A DNA stretch of 64,000 bases from Ramlibacter rhizophilus (GCF_004681965.1 NZ_SMLL01000005.1:186001-250000), one strand, 5' to 3'. Shown: positions 18,812 through 28,024, counted from the first letter of the stretch. Translations and numbers: made by a program. Notes: a model not told the origin generated them from the sequence alone.

Positions 18812-19438
18812 CTAGCCGGCGGGCGGCGGGCCGAGCTGCTCCAGGGCTTCGGCGACTTCTCCGCTGGTCTGCACGCGCGCGAAGAAGTGATCGAGGACGT
18901 CCAGCGCGTGCCGGTGCCGCTCGGGCGTGGAGGCGCCGCAGCAGTCGGACAGCACCACCACCGAGTAGTCGTGCATGAAGGCGTCGCGCGCCGTCGTGTC
19001 CACGCACACGTCGGTCGTGGCACCGCACACGACCACGGTCTCGATGCGGCTCGCGCGCAGCAGCGCGTCCAGCTGCGTGTCGCGGAAGGCCGAGTAGCGG
19101 GCCTTGCTGATGACCGGATCGCCCGGCTGCGGCCGCACGCCGAACCAGTCGGTGAGCGAGGGGTCGCGCTGGCGAGCGAGGGCGTTGCGGCCGTAGTGCA
19201 GCCGCTGCGCACGCGAGCGCGGCCAGGCGGGAAAGTCGGTGCGGATGAAGACCAGCTGGTCGAACGAGCCGCGTGCCCGCGCCACGAAAGCGGCGAGGCG
19301 CTCGCCGACCTGCGGAAAGTGCGAGGTGTCGTGGCCCAGCATGCCGATGATTCCTTCGGGCACGCAGTAGTCGCGCTGCATGTCCACCACCAGCAGCGCC
19401 CGGCGGGCGTCCAGCGCGTGTCGCAGGGAGTTGTCCAT
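18812..19438 (-). CDS. Isochorismatase-family cysteine hydrolase
   Basis: 208 residues, normal length. The catalytic triad expected of this family is visible: Asp in LLVVDMQRDYC, Lys in VISKARYSAF and Cys in VVVCGATTDVCVDTTARDAF, with the usual cis-peptide context before the Cys. Members hydrolyse amides such as N-carbamoyl compounds, nicotinamide, ureidoacrylate or biuret, as well as isochorismate. Its operon, with a flavin monooxygenase and TRAP importer but no siderophore genes, favours an amidase-like catabolic role. It starts 12 bases after the DctM-type gene. Confidence 0.85.
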   Translation of the reverse strand: MDNSLRHALDARRALLVVDMQRDYCVPEGIIGMLGHDTSHFPQVGERLAAFVARARGSFDQLVFIRTDFPAWPRSRAQRLHYGRNALARQRDPSLTDWFGVRPQPGDPVISKARYSAFRDTQLDALLRASRIETVVVCGATTDVCVDTTARDAFMHDYSVVVLSDCCGASTPERHRHALDVLDHFFARVQTSGEVAEALEQLGPPPAG

Positions 19439-19450
19439 GGCGCGCGGCTC

Positions 19451-20752
19451 CTATTCGAACAGGCCCAGGAAGAAGTCGATCGAGCCCTTCCACGCGAGCA
19501 TCAGGGCCACGATGGCGCCCATGACGCCCACGAAGGGCCACACGGCCCGGAACAGCTCGCCCAGCGTGGCCTCGCGCAGCATGCGCTTGACCACGAAGAT
19601 GTTCACCCCCACCGGCGGCGTGATCATGCCGGCCTGTCCCAGCACCACGATGAGCACGCCGAACCACACCAGGTCGTAGCCCATGTTGACGACGATGGGC
19701 GCGAAGATCGGCGCCGTGATGATGATCACCGGCAGGATCTCCATCACCATGCCCGCCACCAGATAGCCCAGCACCATCAGCCCCAGCACCACGAACTGCG
19801 GCAGCTCGGAGCCGTTGATGGTGTCGGCCAGCGTGAAGGGAATGCGCGTGACGGTCAGGAAGGTGCTGAGCACCGCCGAGGCCGCGATGATGAAGATCAC
19901 CACCGCCGAGGTGACCACCGTCTCCGTGAGCGCGCGCGAGATCGCCGGCCAGGACAGCGCCCGCCGCGCCAGGCCCGTGGCCAGCGCGCTCATGGCGCCG
20001 ACCGCGCCGGCTTCGTTGGGCGTGAAGACGCCGCCGAACATGCCGCCGATCACCACCACCAGCAGCAAGGCCGGCTCGGCGAGGCCGCCCAGCGCCCGCA
20101 GGCGCTCGCGCGAGGACGCACGGGGCGGGCGCCCGTCCCCGCCGACACGCCGCCGTTCCCGCCAGACCACCACGGCCACGAAGCCCAGGGCCATCAGCAG
20201 CCCGGGCGCGATGCCCGCGATGAAGAGGCGCCCGATGCTCTCGTTGACCAGGATGCCGTAGATGATGAAGGTCACGCTGGGCGGGATGAGGATGCCCAGC
20301 GTGCCGCTCGCGGCGACGGTCGCCCCCGCGAAGCCCATGGGATAGCCGGCCTTGCGCATCTCGGGCAAGGCGAAGGCGCCGATGGTCGCCGCGGTGGCGA
20401 TGGCCGAGCCGGAGATGGCGGCGAAGCCCGCGCAGGCCGCCACCGTGGCCACGGCCAGGCCGCCGGACAGGTGCCCCATCCAGGCGCGTGCGGCCGCGTA
20501 GAGCCGCTCGCCGCCGCCGCTGGCGAACATCAGCTGGCCCATGAGGATGAACAGTGGCAGCACCGCCAGGTCGTAGTTGGAGATGCGCGAGAAGATCGTC
20601 GGCGCCAGGCTGTCGAAGCCCACGTTCACGCCCACGAAGAGGCTCACCCCGACCATGCCCACCGCCGCCATGGCGATGGCCACGTTGGCGCCGGTGAACA
20701 TCAGCAGCAAGGCCGCCAGCACCCCCACCAGTCCCGCGACTTCAGCGGACAT
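19451..20752 (-). CDS. TRAP transporter large permease, DctM type
   Basis: 433 residues with about twelve hydrophobic segments. Characteristic stretches are LPLFILMGQLMFASGG, AAISGSAIATAATIGAFALPEM, LGILIPPSVTFIIYGI and VITPPVGVNIFVV-like MITPPVGVNIFVVKR. The start at 20752 overlaps the end of the DctQ-type gene by 11 bases, a usual arrangement; a GTG 14 codons upstream is less likely. With DctQ and DctP it makes a sodium- or proton-driven importer for an organic acid. Confidence 0.9.
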   Translation of the reverse strand: MSAEVAGLVGVLAALLLMFTGANVAIAMAAVGMVGVSLFVGVNVGFDSLAPTIFSRISNYDLAVLPLFILMGQLMFASGGGERLYAAARAWMGHLSGGLAVATVAACAGFAAISGSAIATAATIGAFALPEMRKAGYPMGFAGATVAASGTLGILIPPSVTFIIYGILVNESIGRLFIAGIAPGLLMALGFVAVVVWRERRRVGGDGRPPRASSRERLRALGGLAEPALLLVVVIGGMFGGVFTPNEAGAVGAMSALATGLARRALSWPAISRALTETVVTSAVVIFIIAASAVLSTFLTVTRIPFTLADTINGSELPQFVVLGLMVLGYLVAGMVMEILPVIIITAPIFAPIVVNMGYDLVWFGVLIVVLGQAGMITPPVGVNIFVVKRMLREATLGELFRAVWPFVGVMGAIVALMLAWKGSIDFFLGLFE

Positions 20753-21257
20753 CGCCGCCCTCCCGGGCCAGCGGCTGCACGAGCTGCCAGGCACAGACGA
20801 GCGTCACGCTCAGGAAACCGGCGCCGATGGCCGCATAGGCCAGCCACACCGGCAGGTGCAGGATGTCGGTGACCTGCCGGGAGACGCGCATGGCCTGCGT
20901 TGCGGCGAGGAACTGCAGCGACAGCAGCCCGAAGAAGAGGGTCTCCAGGGCCAGCATGGCGCGCTGCAGGAGGGCCCGTGCCCTGCCCTTCAGCGCCTCG
21001 GTCACCGTCTCCACGACGATGAAGGCGTGCGAGCGCTGCGCGTGCGGCAGCGCACCGCACAGGGCCAGCGCCCCGAGCAGGCCCACCACTTCGTAGGCGC
21101 CCTGGATGGGCGCGCGGGCGACCAGCCTCAGGATGACGTCCAGCGTCACCAGGACCGCCATGCCGGCGATGCAGGCCTTGGCGAAGGCCAGCCAGGCGTC
21201 CGACAGGCGCGCCAGCGCGCGGCCCCAGCGGCTACGACCTTCGAGGTCCGGCGCCAT
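20742..21257 (-). CDS. TRAP transporter small permease, DctQ type
   Basis: 171 residues with four hydrophobic helices, as expected for DctQ. The segment AIQGAYEVVGLLGALALCGALPHAQRSHAFIVVE, here with RAPIQGAYEV, matches the family's conserved region between helices two and three. It starts 3 bases after the DctP-type stop and overlaps the DctM-type start. Confidence 0.85.
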   Translation of the reverse strand: MAPDLEGRSRWGRALARLSDAWLAFAKACIAGMAVLVTLDVILRLVARAPIQGAYEVVGLLGALALCGALPHAQRSHAFIVVETVTEALKGRARALLQRAMLALETLFFGLLSLQFLAATQAMRVSRQVTDILHLPVWLAYAAIGAGFLSVTLVCAWQLVQPLAREGGDVR

Positions 21258-21260
21258 GCC

Positions 21261-22316
21261 CTATTTGCCGGGGACGTCCAGTGCCGGGAACTCCTTCGCA
21301 TGGCGCTGGATGGACTCGCGCTTGGCCTTGACGATGTCCGCCCCCGGCAGCCCCGCGGCGGACGCGCGCTGGGTGTAGTCCGCATAGAGCGGCTCGATCA
21401 CGGCCGCGCGCCAGCGCTCCATTTCAGCCGGTGGCAGCTTGATGAAATCGTGCCCCTTCTCGCGCCCCCACTCCAGGCCCTCGCGCTCGATGCGGTCCCA
21501 CAGCTCACCGGCCTTGGCCACGTACTCGCGCGAGACGGCCTCCAGCGCATTGCGCGCCTCGGGTGGCAGCGCATTCCATTTGGCCTTGTTCATCACCACG
21601 GCGAAGGTGGACACGTAGCCCACGTCGGTGGCCATGGTGGTGTGCTTGGTGACCTCCGCGAAGCGGTAGTACTTGAGCGTGTTGAAGGTGCCGTCGGTGC
21701 CGTCGAGCACGCCCCGCTTGAGCGGGTCATAGGCCTGCGTGATGGGCATGCTCACCGGCGAGCCGCCCAGCGCCGTCACGATGCGGGCGGACAGGCCGGT
21801 GGAGCGGATCTTCATGCCCTTGAGGTCGTCCAGCGTGCGCACGGGCTTGTCCACCGTCATGATCGATCCGGGCGGGTGCGCGTGCAGGTACAGCACCTTC
21901 ACGTTGTCCAGCTCCTTGGGCTGGAACTTCTGGTAGATCTCGTTGGCCACGCGCGTGGTCAGGCGCCCGCTGTTGGTGGGATAGCCGGGCAGGTCCACCG
22001 ATTCCATGACCGGGAAGCGCCCCGGCGTGTACGCGAGCACCGCCTGGCACATGTCCGAGAGGCCCTGCAGCACGCCTTCGTAGCACTGGGGCGGCGGCGT
22101 GAGCGTGCCGCTGGGGAACACCTGCACCTCCACCTTGCCGCCGCTGCGCTCCTTCACGTCCTTGGCGAACTGGGCGCTCAGCTGGCCGAAGGGATAGGCG
22201 GCCGGGAAGAGGTCGGAAAAGCGCAGCACGGTGGTCTGCGCGGCCGCGGTGCCGGCCGCGAGGAACGCGCAGGCCGCGAGCAGGCCGCGCAGTCGGGGCG
22301 ATGTCGAACGCTTCAT
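21261..22316 (-). CDS. TRAP transporter solute-binding protein, DctP type
   Basis: 351 residues. Signal peptide LRGLLAACAFLAAGTAAAQ, mature start TTVLRFSDLFPAAYPFGQLSAQFAKDVKERSGGKVEVQVFPSGTL. The DctP features include the conserved Arg region (MKIRSTGLSARIVTALGGSPVSMP) that usually salt-bridges a carboxylate ligand, so an organic acid substrate is likely. Its ATG overlaps the MarR stop by four bases (22313-22316), so regulator and binding protein are co-expressed. Confidence 0.9.
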   Translation of the reverse strand: MKRSTSPRLRGLLAACAFLAAGTAAAQTTVLRFSDLFPAAYPFGQLSAQFAKDVKERSGGKVEVQVFPSGTLTPPPQCYEGVLQGLSDMCQAVLAYTPGRFPVMESVDLPGYPTNSGRLTTRVANEIYQKFQPKELDNVKVLYLHAHPPGSIMTVDKPVRTLDDLKGMKIRSTGLSARIVTALGGSPVSMPITQAYDPLKRGVLDGTDGTFNTLKYYRFAEVTKHTTMATDVGYVSTFAVVMNKAKWNALPPEARNALEAVSREYVAKAGELWDRIEREGLEWGREKGHDFIKLPPAEMERWRAAVIEPLYADYTQRASAAGLPGADIVKAKRESIQRHAKEFPALDVPGK

Positions 22317-22792
22317 GATGTCTCCTTGTCGTGGGGAACGGTCGCCGGGTGGTGGCTGTTCTCGGCGTCGATCAGCTTGCTCAGAAGGCGCAGGAATTCC
22401 TTCTGCTCCCGCGCCGAGAGGCGGGCCAGCAGCTCGCGCTGGATGTTGCGCACGTGCGGCTCGATCTTGGCGTAGAGGCGCCGGCCTTCGGCCGTGAGGT
22501 AGATCTCGCGTCCGCGCGTGGAGCGGCTGCTGCTGCGCCGCTCGATGTAGCCCTGCACCTCCAGGCGGCCCACCATGCCGCCCAGGGTGGCCTCGTCGAA
22601 GTGCAGCGTGCCCGCGAGCTCGCGCTGCTGCAGCCCGGGCTGCAGGTGGGCCGCGATCAGCACGCCCAGCTGGCTGGCGGTGATGCCCAGGTAGCCCATC
22701 TCGCGCTCGAAGACCTGCGTCACCTGCTGGTGCGCCCGGCGGATCAGGTGCGCCGGCATGTCGTAGAGCGGAGTCAGCGGGTGCCGCGACAT
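22313..22792 (-). CDS. MarR-family transcriptional regulator
   Basis: 159 residues. A winged helix-turn-helix is seen in ITASQLGVLIAAHLQPGLQQRELAGTLHFDEATLGGMVGRLEVQGYIERR, followed by the wing and a C-terminal dimerisation helix. MarR proteins bind short palindromes and release DNA when an aromatic or other ligand binds. It lies 4 bases downstream of the flavin monooxygenase gene and overlaps dctP. The obvious target is the 21-bp palindrome at the head of this operon (23850-23870). Confidence 0.88.
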   Translation of the reverse strand: MSRHPLTPLYDMPAHLIRRAHQQVTQVFEREMGYLGITASQLGVLIAAHLQPGLQQRELAGTLHFDEATLGGMVGRLEVQGYIERRSSSRSTRGREIYLTAEGRRLYAKIEPHVRNIQRELLARLSAREQKEFLRLLSKLIDAENSHHPATVPHDKETS

Positions 22793-22796
22793 GCGT

Positions 22797-23834
22797 TCAG
22801 GGCGCCGTGGAACCGGAAGCCTCCGCGCTGGCTGCGCCGAACCTCGGCATCACCTCGCGCGTGAACAGCTCCAGCGAGCGCAGGCTCTCCTCGTGCCGCA
22901 GGTCGCCGAAGGCGAAACGCGTGACGAAGTGGTTGGCGCCCGTGGCGGCCACCTCTTCCTCGATGCGCGCGCGTACCGTCTGCGGCGAGCCGAAGATCAG
23001 CGTGCCGGTGGCCAGATGCTTGTCCGCGTCGTAGGCCGCCGGCATGCGCGGGTCGAACTTGGCCCAGAGATAGCCGAAGCGCTGGTACCAGAGCTGGTGG
23101 GCCTGGATACCGCGGCGCCGTGCCTCGGCGTCGGTCTCGGCCACGTAGATGTGGCGCGTGATCGCCACCTTGGGGAGGGGTCCCTGGTGGCCCGCCTCGG
23201 CCCAGGCCTGCTTGTAGGCATCCGCCATCAGGCGCGCGCGCGGCGCGGGGGCCAGGAAGCAGGTGTTCTCGCCATGCATGGCTGCCTGGCGCGCACCCTC
23301 CGGACTGCTGCACGGGAACCACATGGGCAGGCGCGGCTGCAGCGGCTTGAGCTCCATGGGCACGTTGAAGAACTTGAAGTGGTGCCCGCGGAAGCTCACC
23401 GCGTCCTGCGTCAGCGCCTGCATGAGCACCTGCTGCGCCTCCTCGAAGATCTCGCGCGACTCCAGGTGGTTGACGTTGAAGTAGGCCAGCTCGTAGGGCG
23501 AGATGCCACGGCCCAGGCCGATGTCCAGGCGGCCATGGCTCAGGTGATCCAGCATGCAGATCTCGCTGGCCACGCGCAGCGGGTGGTACAGGGGCAGGAT
23601 CAGCACCAGCGGCGCGAGACGGATGCGCCGGGTGACACGCGAAGCGGCCGCCAGGAAGATCAGCGGCGAAGGCGCCAGGCCCAGCGGCGTGAAATGGTGC
23701 TCCGTCAACAGGAAGGTGGTGAAGCCCGCATCGTCGTAGCGACGCACGAGCTCGATGCGGCTGTCGTAGCTCTGGTGGATGGGCACACCTTCCTGCCGGT
23801 CGAGGTGGTCGATGACGCTGAATTCGATGGGCAT
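22797..23834 (-). CDS. Luciferase-like flavin-dependent monooxygenase (LLM class)
   Basis: 345 residues from the ATG at 23834; a TTG at 23858 would add eight residues but lies inside the operator palindrome. The bacterial-luciferase fold is indicated by FTTFLLTEHHFTPLGLAPSPLIFLAAASRVTRRIRLAPLVLILPLYHPLRVASE and LDIGLGRGISPYELAYF. These enzymes use reduced FMN from a partner reductase, which is not in this cluster. As the first gene of the operon with TRAP importer and amidase-like hydrolase, it probably makes the first oxidative attack on the imported compound. Confidence 0.85.
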   Translation of the reverse strand: MPIEFSVIDHLDRQEGVPIHQSYDSRIELVRRYDDAGFTTFLLTEHHFTPLGLAPSPLIFLAAASRVTRRIRLAPLVLILPLYHPLRVASEICMLDHLSHGRLDIGLGRGISPYELAYFNVNHLESREIFEEAQQVLMQALTQDAVSFRGHHFKFFNVPMELKPLQPRLPMWFPCSSPEGARQAAMHGENTCFLAPAPRARLMADAYKQAWAEAGHQGPLPKVAITRHIYVAETDAEARRRGIQAHQLWYQRFGYLWAKFDPRMPAAYDADKHLATGTLIFGSPQTVRARIEEEVAATGANHFVTRFAFGDLRHEESLRSLELFTREVMPRFGAASAEASGSTAP

Positions 23835-23849
23835 GGACGGAGCAAACTT

Positions 23850-23870
23850 TGCATTCAAACTTTGAATGCA
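23850..23870. promoter_or_regulatory. 21-bp perfect palindrome, probable MarR operator
   Basis: TGCATTCAAA at 23850-23859 and TTTGAATGCA at 23861-23870 are perfect reverse complements around a central C. It lies 16 bases upstream of the monooxygenase ATG at 23834. Length and symmetry suit a MarR dimer, and the only regulator gene in the operon is a MarR. Confidence 0.75.
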
Positions 23871-23915
23871 TTCTTGCCAGGGGGCCGGCGGGGCGTGACC
23901 GGGTATTCCCCAGGG

Positions 23916-25412
23916 TCAGCGCTTCCAGAACGGCTTCGCGTCCTCCAGCTGGCGCAGCGCCTTGCGGCAGGCCCGCGCCTCGCCGGCACGCTGGCCCTGG
24001 AGCCACTCGGCACCGAAGCGCGCGCCCGGGTCGTCGCCGCGCGCGAGTTCCTCGTAAAGGCCCTGGGCGATGATCTCGTCGTTGTACTGCCCCAGGGCGT
24101 CCTGGGCGGGCTTCAGGCGCGCGAGAAAGGCCTCCACGGAGCGGGCGTCGTACAGCGGCGCGGCGAACTCGCTCAGGTAGCGCAGCCGCTTCAGGCGCTT
24201 GCGCACGCGGTGCTGCCGGCCCTCCTCCAGCCGCGTGAAGCGGCGGCCCTCGCGCGTCACCTTGCCGTGCAGGCTCGACAGCCGCGCGGCCAGCGTGCGG
24301 CGCACGCCCTTGCCACCCGAGCGCCTGAGCCGCTCGCTGCTGGCCAGCAGCGCCAGCAAGGCATCCTGGAAGTCGTCGTCGCGCACCAGGGCAGCGGGGT
24401 CCGCCCCGTCCTCCAGGGCCGCGGGGTCGCGCACGGGCGCACCGCCCGCCGCCTCCACCCGGGGCTGGATCCTGCGCATGACGTGCGTGCGGTCCCGGCG
24501 CTCGCCAAGCCGCCGGAACACGCGCACCAGCGCCGCCTCGTGCGCCGCCGCATCCTTGCCCAGACCCGGCAGCTCGCGCAGCGCGGTGCGCAGGCGCCGA
24601 AGGCCGACGCGCAGCTCGTGCACGTGCTCGTCGTCCGGGCTTCCTTCGGCCAGTTCGCCCGCGTTCGCCAGCACCTGCTCCAGGCAGCTGTCCAGCACGG
24701 CGGCCGTGAAGTCCCCCATCCCGGGCTTGGCCGCGAAGCGCGGCGGGACCGCATGCCGCGGCGGCGCGAAGCGCTCACCGCGCGCGAGCCGCTGCGCCCT
24801 GGCCGCCTTGCTGGCCGTGCCGACCCACAGGCCGAAGCGCCGGCGCCAGCGCCGGGCCAGCGCGAGCAGGTCCACCAGCTCGCCATGGACCAGTTCCAGC
24901 TCCAGCTCCCGCAGCTCGCGGTGCGCGCCGCCTGCCCTCAGCTGCCCTTCGTCCAGGGCCAGCTCGATGCGCGAGCGGCCCTGCACCACGCGCCGCGTCC
25001 GGCGCCGAACGCGGACTTCGTACACGGCTTGCAGGGCCGGCCAAGGCTCGTCGCGGCGCAGTTCCAGCGCGGCGCGCAACACGCGCTGCGCGTCCTCCGA
25101 ACGGTGCCGGTCCAGCTCGGGAACGGGACGCGCCTGTCCTTCGTGGACGGCGCCGACCGCCACCTCGTCCTCGATGCGCTCCAGGGCGCCGGCGCCCGGC
25201 GCCTTGAGCGTCTGCACCCACTGCCGCCCGTCGCTGCGCAGGCGCAGCGCCACTTCACAGGCGGCCAGCCGTCCGTCGGCCGTGTCGTAGTAGAGCGCGT
25301 GCAGGTCCTGCACGGCCGCATCGGGACCGGACATCTCCTCGCGCAGGGCCTCCCAGGCCGGCTCGGGCACGACCAGCTTGACCTCACGCTCGCGGGACTC
25401 GGCGCCGGGCAT
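23916..25412 (-). CDS. CYTH-CHAD domain protein
   Basis: 498 residues from ATG at 25412. The CYTH (triphosphate tunnel) domain occupies about 1-200, with the defining ExExK as EREVK at residues 8-12 and later charged strands (ALRLRSDGRQWVQTLK; RSRIELALDEG). The CHAD helical domain (about 225-498) has the usual conserved His (DDEHVHELRVGLRRLRTALREL and HRVRKRLKRLRYLSEF). Such proteins act as inorganic triphosphatases or bind polyphosphate. It lies 25 bases after the histidine-phosphatase-like gene, likely co-transcribed. Confidence 0.88.
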   Translation of the reverse strand: MPGAESREREVKLVVPEPAWEALREEMSGPDAAVQDLHALYYDTADGRLAACEVALRLRSDGRQWVQTLKAPGAGALERIEDEVAVGAVHEGQARPVPELDRHRSEDAQRVLRAALELRRDEPWPALQAVYEVRVRRRTRRVVQGRSRIELALDEGQLRAGGAHRELRELELELVHGELVDLLALARRWRRRFGLWVGTASKAARAQRLARGERFAPPRHAVPPRFAAKPGMGDFTAAVLDSCLEQVLANAGELAEGSPDDEHVHELRVGLRRLRTALRELPGLGKDAAAHEAALVRVFRRLGERRDRTHVMRRIQPRVEAAGGAPVRDPAALEDGADPAALVRDDDFQDALLALLASSERLRRSGGKGVRRTLAARLSSLHGKVTREGRRFTRLEEGRQHRVRKRLKRLRYLSEFAAPLYDARSVEAFLARLKPAQDALGQYNDEIIAQGLYEELARGDDPGARFGAEWLQGQRAGEARACRKALRQLEDAKPFWKR

Positions 25413-25437
25413 GTGCGCAGCCACCTGGGCCTTTCCT

Positions 25438-25995
25438 TCAGGCGAGCGGCAGCCCGCTCGTGCGGTCCCCGTCCAGCAGCCGCTGCGGATGCTGCTCGAA
25501 TCGCCAGCCGCCCGCGTGCGGCCGGAAGACCCACAGCAGGTCGAAGCAGTCCGCGGGCCATTGCGGCGGAATGCTGGCCGGAGCGCCCAGGCGCGCCGCG
25601 ACGCTGCGGGCCAGCGCCGGCAGGCTGTCCTGGCGCCAGGCGACGACCAGCGTGCCGCCGGCCACGGGCATCTGCGCTGCGGCGCCGTCCGGTTCGTCCG
25701 AGTCGAGGTCGTCGCGCAGTCCCAGTCCCAGGCGGCGCGCGAGCGGCACGAGCGTCTGCACCGGTCGCAGGCTGGTGTGCACCGCACTGGTCCCGGCGGC
25801 CCAGCAGGCCGCGGCTTCGCCGAAGGGGCCCGGCGCTTCGGCGGGCGCGAGCCAGCGGGACAGGGCGCCGGCTCGCTGCCAGCCGCGCACGCTCAGGCTG
25901 CGATCGTCGGCCGCGCCGCGCTCGTCCACGCCGCCGATGCCGCGGGCCGGATCGGGCTTTTCAGCGTGACGCAAGAGCACGATGGGTGATGGCAT
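25438..25995 (-). CDS. Histidine-phosphatase-superfamily protein, probably divergent
   Basis: 185 residues from ATG at 25995 (an ATG at 26022 would add nine). The catalytic loop LLRHAEKPD (residues 6-14) and a TSLRPVQTLVPLA region correspond to the RHG and SxxxRxxQT elements. The place where the second catalytic His is usually found reads GGTLVVAWRQDSLPALA, with no His. It may be inactive as a phosphatase, or a specialised branch. Its neighbour is a CYTH-CHAD protein, suggesting a shared link to polyphosphate or phosphate esters. Confidence 0.72.
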   Translation of the reverse strand: MPSPIVLLRHAEKPDPARGIGGVDERGAADDRSLSVRGWQRAGALSRWLAPAEAPGPFGEAAACWAAGTSAVHTSLRPVQTLVPLARRLGLGLRDDLDSDEPDGAAAQMPVAGGTLVVAWRQDSLPALARSVAARLGAPASIPPQWPADCFDLLWVFRPHAGGWRFEQHPQRLLDGDRTSGLPLA

Positions 25996-26143
25996 GCGCT
26001 TCTCCGGGTTGGAGAGCGGCATTACAGCACCGGCTCGCGCCGGCAGGGGTAACGATCAGGCAGGGCACGGCGGCGGCGCGTGTCGCCGCGCCGTTGCTAG
26101 CATGGCCGCGCCTGACCGCAACCGAACGAAGGAGTGCAACGAG

Positions 26144-26527
26144 ATGCCCAGTGAACGCTTTGACAAGGGCCTGGCCGTACGCCGCGAAGTGCTCGGCGCC
26201 GCCCACGTGGACAAGTCGCTGCGTGAGGCCGACGATTTCACGCGCGAGCTGCAGGCGCTGGTGACCGAGTACTGCTGGGGAGAGGTCTGGACCCGCGAGG
26301 GACTGGACCGCCGCACCCGCAGCTTCCTCAACCTGGCCTTCCTCACCGCGCTCAACCGGCCGCACGAACTCAAGCTGCACGTGCGCGGCGCGCTGAACAA
26401 CGGCGTGACGCGCGACGAGATCAAGGAAGCGCTGCTGCAAGCGGCGATCTATTGCGGCGTGCCGGCTGCGCTCGACAGCTTCCGCGTGGCGCGCGAGGTG
26501 TTCCGGGAGATCGACAGCGCCGGCTGA
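26144..26527 (+). CDS. pcaC: 4-carboxymuconolactone decarboxylase family protein
   Basis: 127 residues, the length of single-domain PcaC. The sequence closely follows the gamma-carboxymuconolactone decarboxylase pattern: LVTEYCWGEVWTREGLDRRTRSFLNLAFLTALNRPHELKLHVRGALNN is the conserved core, and EALLQAAIYCGVPAALDSFRVA ends it. The reaction would be decarboxylation to beta-ketoadipate enol-lactone in the protocatechuate branch. No other pca gene is nearby, so it may serve another pathway. AAGGAG lies 9 bases upstream of the ATG. It is divergent from the phosphatase-like gene. Confidence 0.82.
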   Translation: MPSERFDKGLAVRREVLGAAHVDKSLREADDFTRELQALVTEYCWGEVWTREGLDRRTRSFLNLAFLTALNRPHELKLHVRGALNNGVTRDEIKEALLQAAIYCGVPAALDSFRVAREVFREIDSAG

Positions 26528-26590
26528 TGCGGCCCCGCCCCCCGGCGGGGCGCTCCTGCGTTAAGGTTTCTGCAACGACGCAGGAACCCG

Positions 26591-28024
26591 ATGACCTCCA
26601 CACCCGACCTTGACCGAGCCGGGCGCCCGCCCACGCGACCGCGTGGAGGGGGCGCGGCGCGGGCGATCGCAGCCCTGGGCGTAACCGCCGTCGCCGCGGC
26701 GCCGGCGCAAGCCCACGTGAAGTGGTTCGCGCCTTATTTCGTGGAGGCCCCTCCGCAGCAGATCGGCAGGACGCTGGAGAACCCCTGGTTCTGGACCGGC
26801 ATCGCGCTGGTGCTGGTCTTCTTCCTTGCAACACGCTCGATCGAGCGGACCGGAGCCGGACAGGCCATCCTGCGCGGTATCGACAAGCTCACCCATCCGC
26901 TGTGGGTGCGCCTCGACGACTTCATGCGCTTCGTGATCGCCGCGTTCTTCGTCGCGATCTTCGCCGTGGGCGGGGTGTACCTCACGCCCGACCTCGAGAC
27001 GCCGCACGAGTGGGTCTCCTGGATGCAGTTGCTCATCGCGGCGCTGGTGTTCTCGCGGCGCACCCGGCCGTTGGCCGCGCTCGGCATCGTGCTGCTGTGG
27101 GTGTTGGCGCTGAGCGACTACGAGTTCTTCCACCTGCTGGACTACCTCTCGCTCGGCCTGGCCGTGGCGGCGTACCTGGTGCTGGAGTCGTCCGACCGCG
27201 AGGAGTGGCGCAGGTACCGGTTCGAGGTCCTGCGCTGGGGCGTCGCCATCGCGCTCATGTGGTCGAGCCTGGAGAAGTTCGCCTATCCCGACTGGTTCTA
27301 TCCGCTGGTGGAGGAGAAGCCCTTCCTCACCTTCGGCATGCCGCGGGACGTCTTCATCCCGATGGCGGGGGTGGCGGAGTTCACGATGGGCTTCGGGCTG
27401 CTGTGGACCGCACTGGTGCGAAGGCTCTCGGCCGTCGCCCTGTTCGTGATCTTCAACGCGGCGGTGTATCCCTTCGGACGGATCGACCTGGTGGGCCACG
27501 CGCTCATCATGGCGGTCATCGTCGCCATTGCGGCGGACCCGACACCGCAGGTGCGCTTCGCCCTGCGGCGCTCGATGTGGAGCATCCCGCCCACCCTGGT
27601 GGCGGCGCTGCTGTTCTTCTCCGGCAGCTACTGGGGGCTGCACCGGCTGTTCTACGGCACCGACGGCGGCGTCGTGCAGGCGCGGCAGGCGGGCTCGGCC
27701 GGAACGCACCATGCGACGCATGCCGTCCTCCCCGCGCAGCGCGAGCGGGCGCAGGCCGTGGATCCCTCCACCTGGCGGTCCGCCTACGACGCCAGCATGG
27801 ACCGGATGCACCAGGACATGGCCGCCGGCCTCAGCCACGGCGACCCGGACGTGGCCTTCGTGCAGGGCATGATCGCGCACCACGAGGGCGCGATCGAGAT
27901 GGCGCGCATCCAACTGCAAAGCGGCCGGGACCCGGAGAACCGGGCCCTGGCCGAACACATCATCGAGCAGCAGGAGCGCGAGGTGGCGCAGATGAAACGC
28001 TGGCTGCAGCAGCAGCGGCCCTGA
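26591..28024 (+). CDS. Multi-pass membrane protein with C-terminal DUF305 domain
   Basis: 477 residues. After an Arg-rich leader, a hydrophobic stretch ends at APAQA and is followed by HVKWFAPYF. About eight further membrane helices extend to near residue 360, then a soluble linker and a DUF305 domain (about 390-477) with the hallmark [20 protein letters not shown] and a final [19 protein letters not shown]305 proteins are four-helix, ferritin-like domains often tied to metal or copper handling. A fusion of DUF305 to a polytopic membrane module in one chain is not an arrangement I know well. It starts 63 bases after the pcaC-like gene. Confidence 0.8.
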   Translation: MTSTPDLDRAGRPPTRPRGGGAARAIAALGVTAVAAAPAQAHVKWFAPYFVEAPPQQIGRTLENPWFWTGIALVLVFFLATRSIERTGAGQAILRGIDKLTHPLWVRLDDFMRFVIAAFFVAIFAVGGVYLTPDLETPHEWVSWMQLLIAALVFSRRTRPLAALGIVLLWVLALSDYEFFHLLDYLSLGLAVAAYLVLESSDREEWRRYRFEVLRWGVAIALMWSSLEKFAYPDWFYPLVEEKPFLTFGMPRDVFIPMAGVAEFTMGFGLLWTALVRRLSAVALFVIFNAAVYPFGRIDLVGHALIMAVIVAIAADPTPQVRFALRRSMWSIPPTLVAALLFFSGSYWGLHRLFYGTDGGVVQARQAGSAGTHHATHAVLPAQRERAQAVDPSTWRSAYDASMDRMHQDMAAGLSHGDPDVAFVQGMIAHHEGAIEMARIQLQSGRDPENRALAEHIIEQQEREVAQMKRWLQQQRP

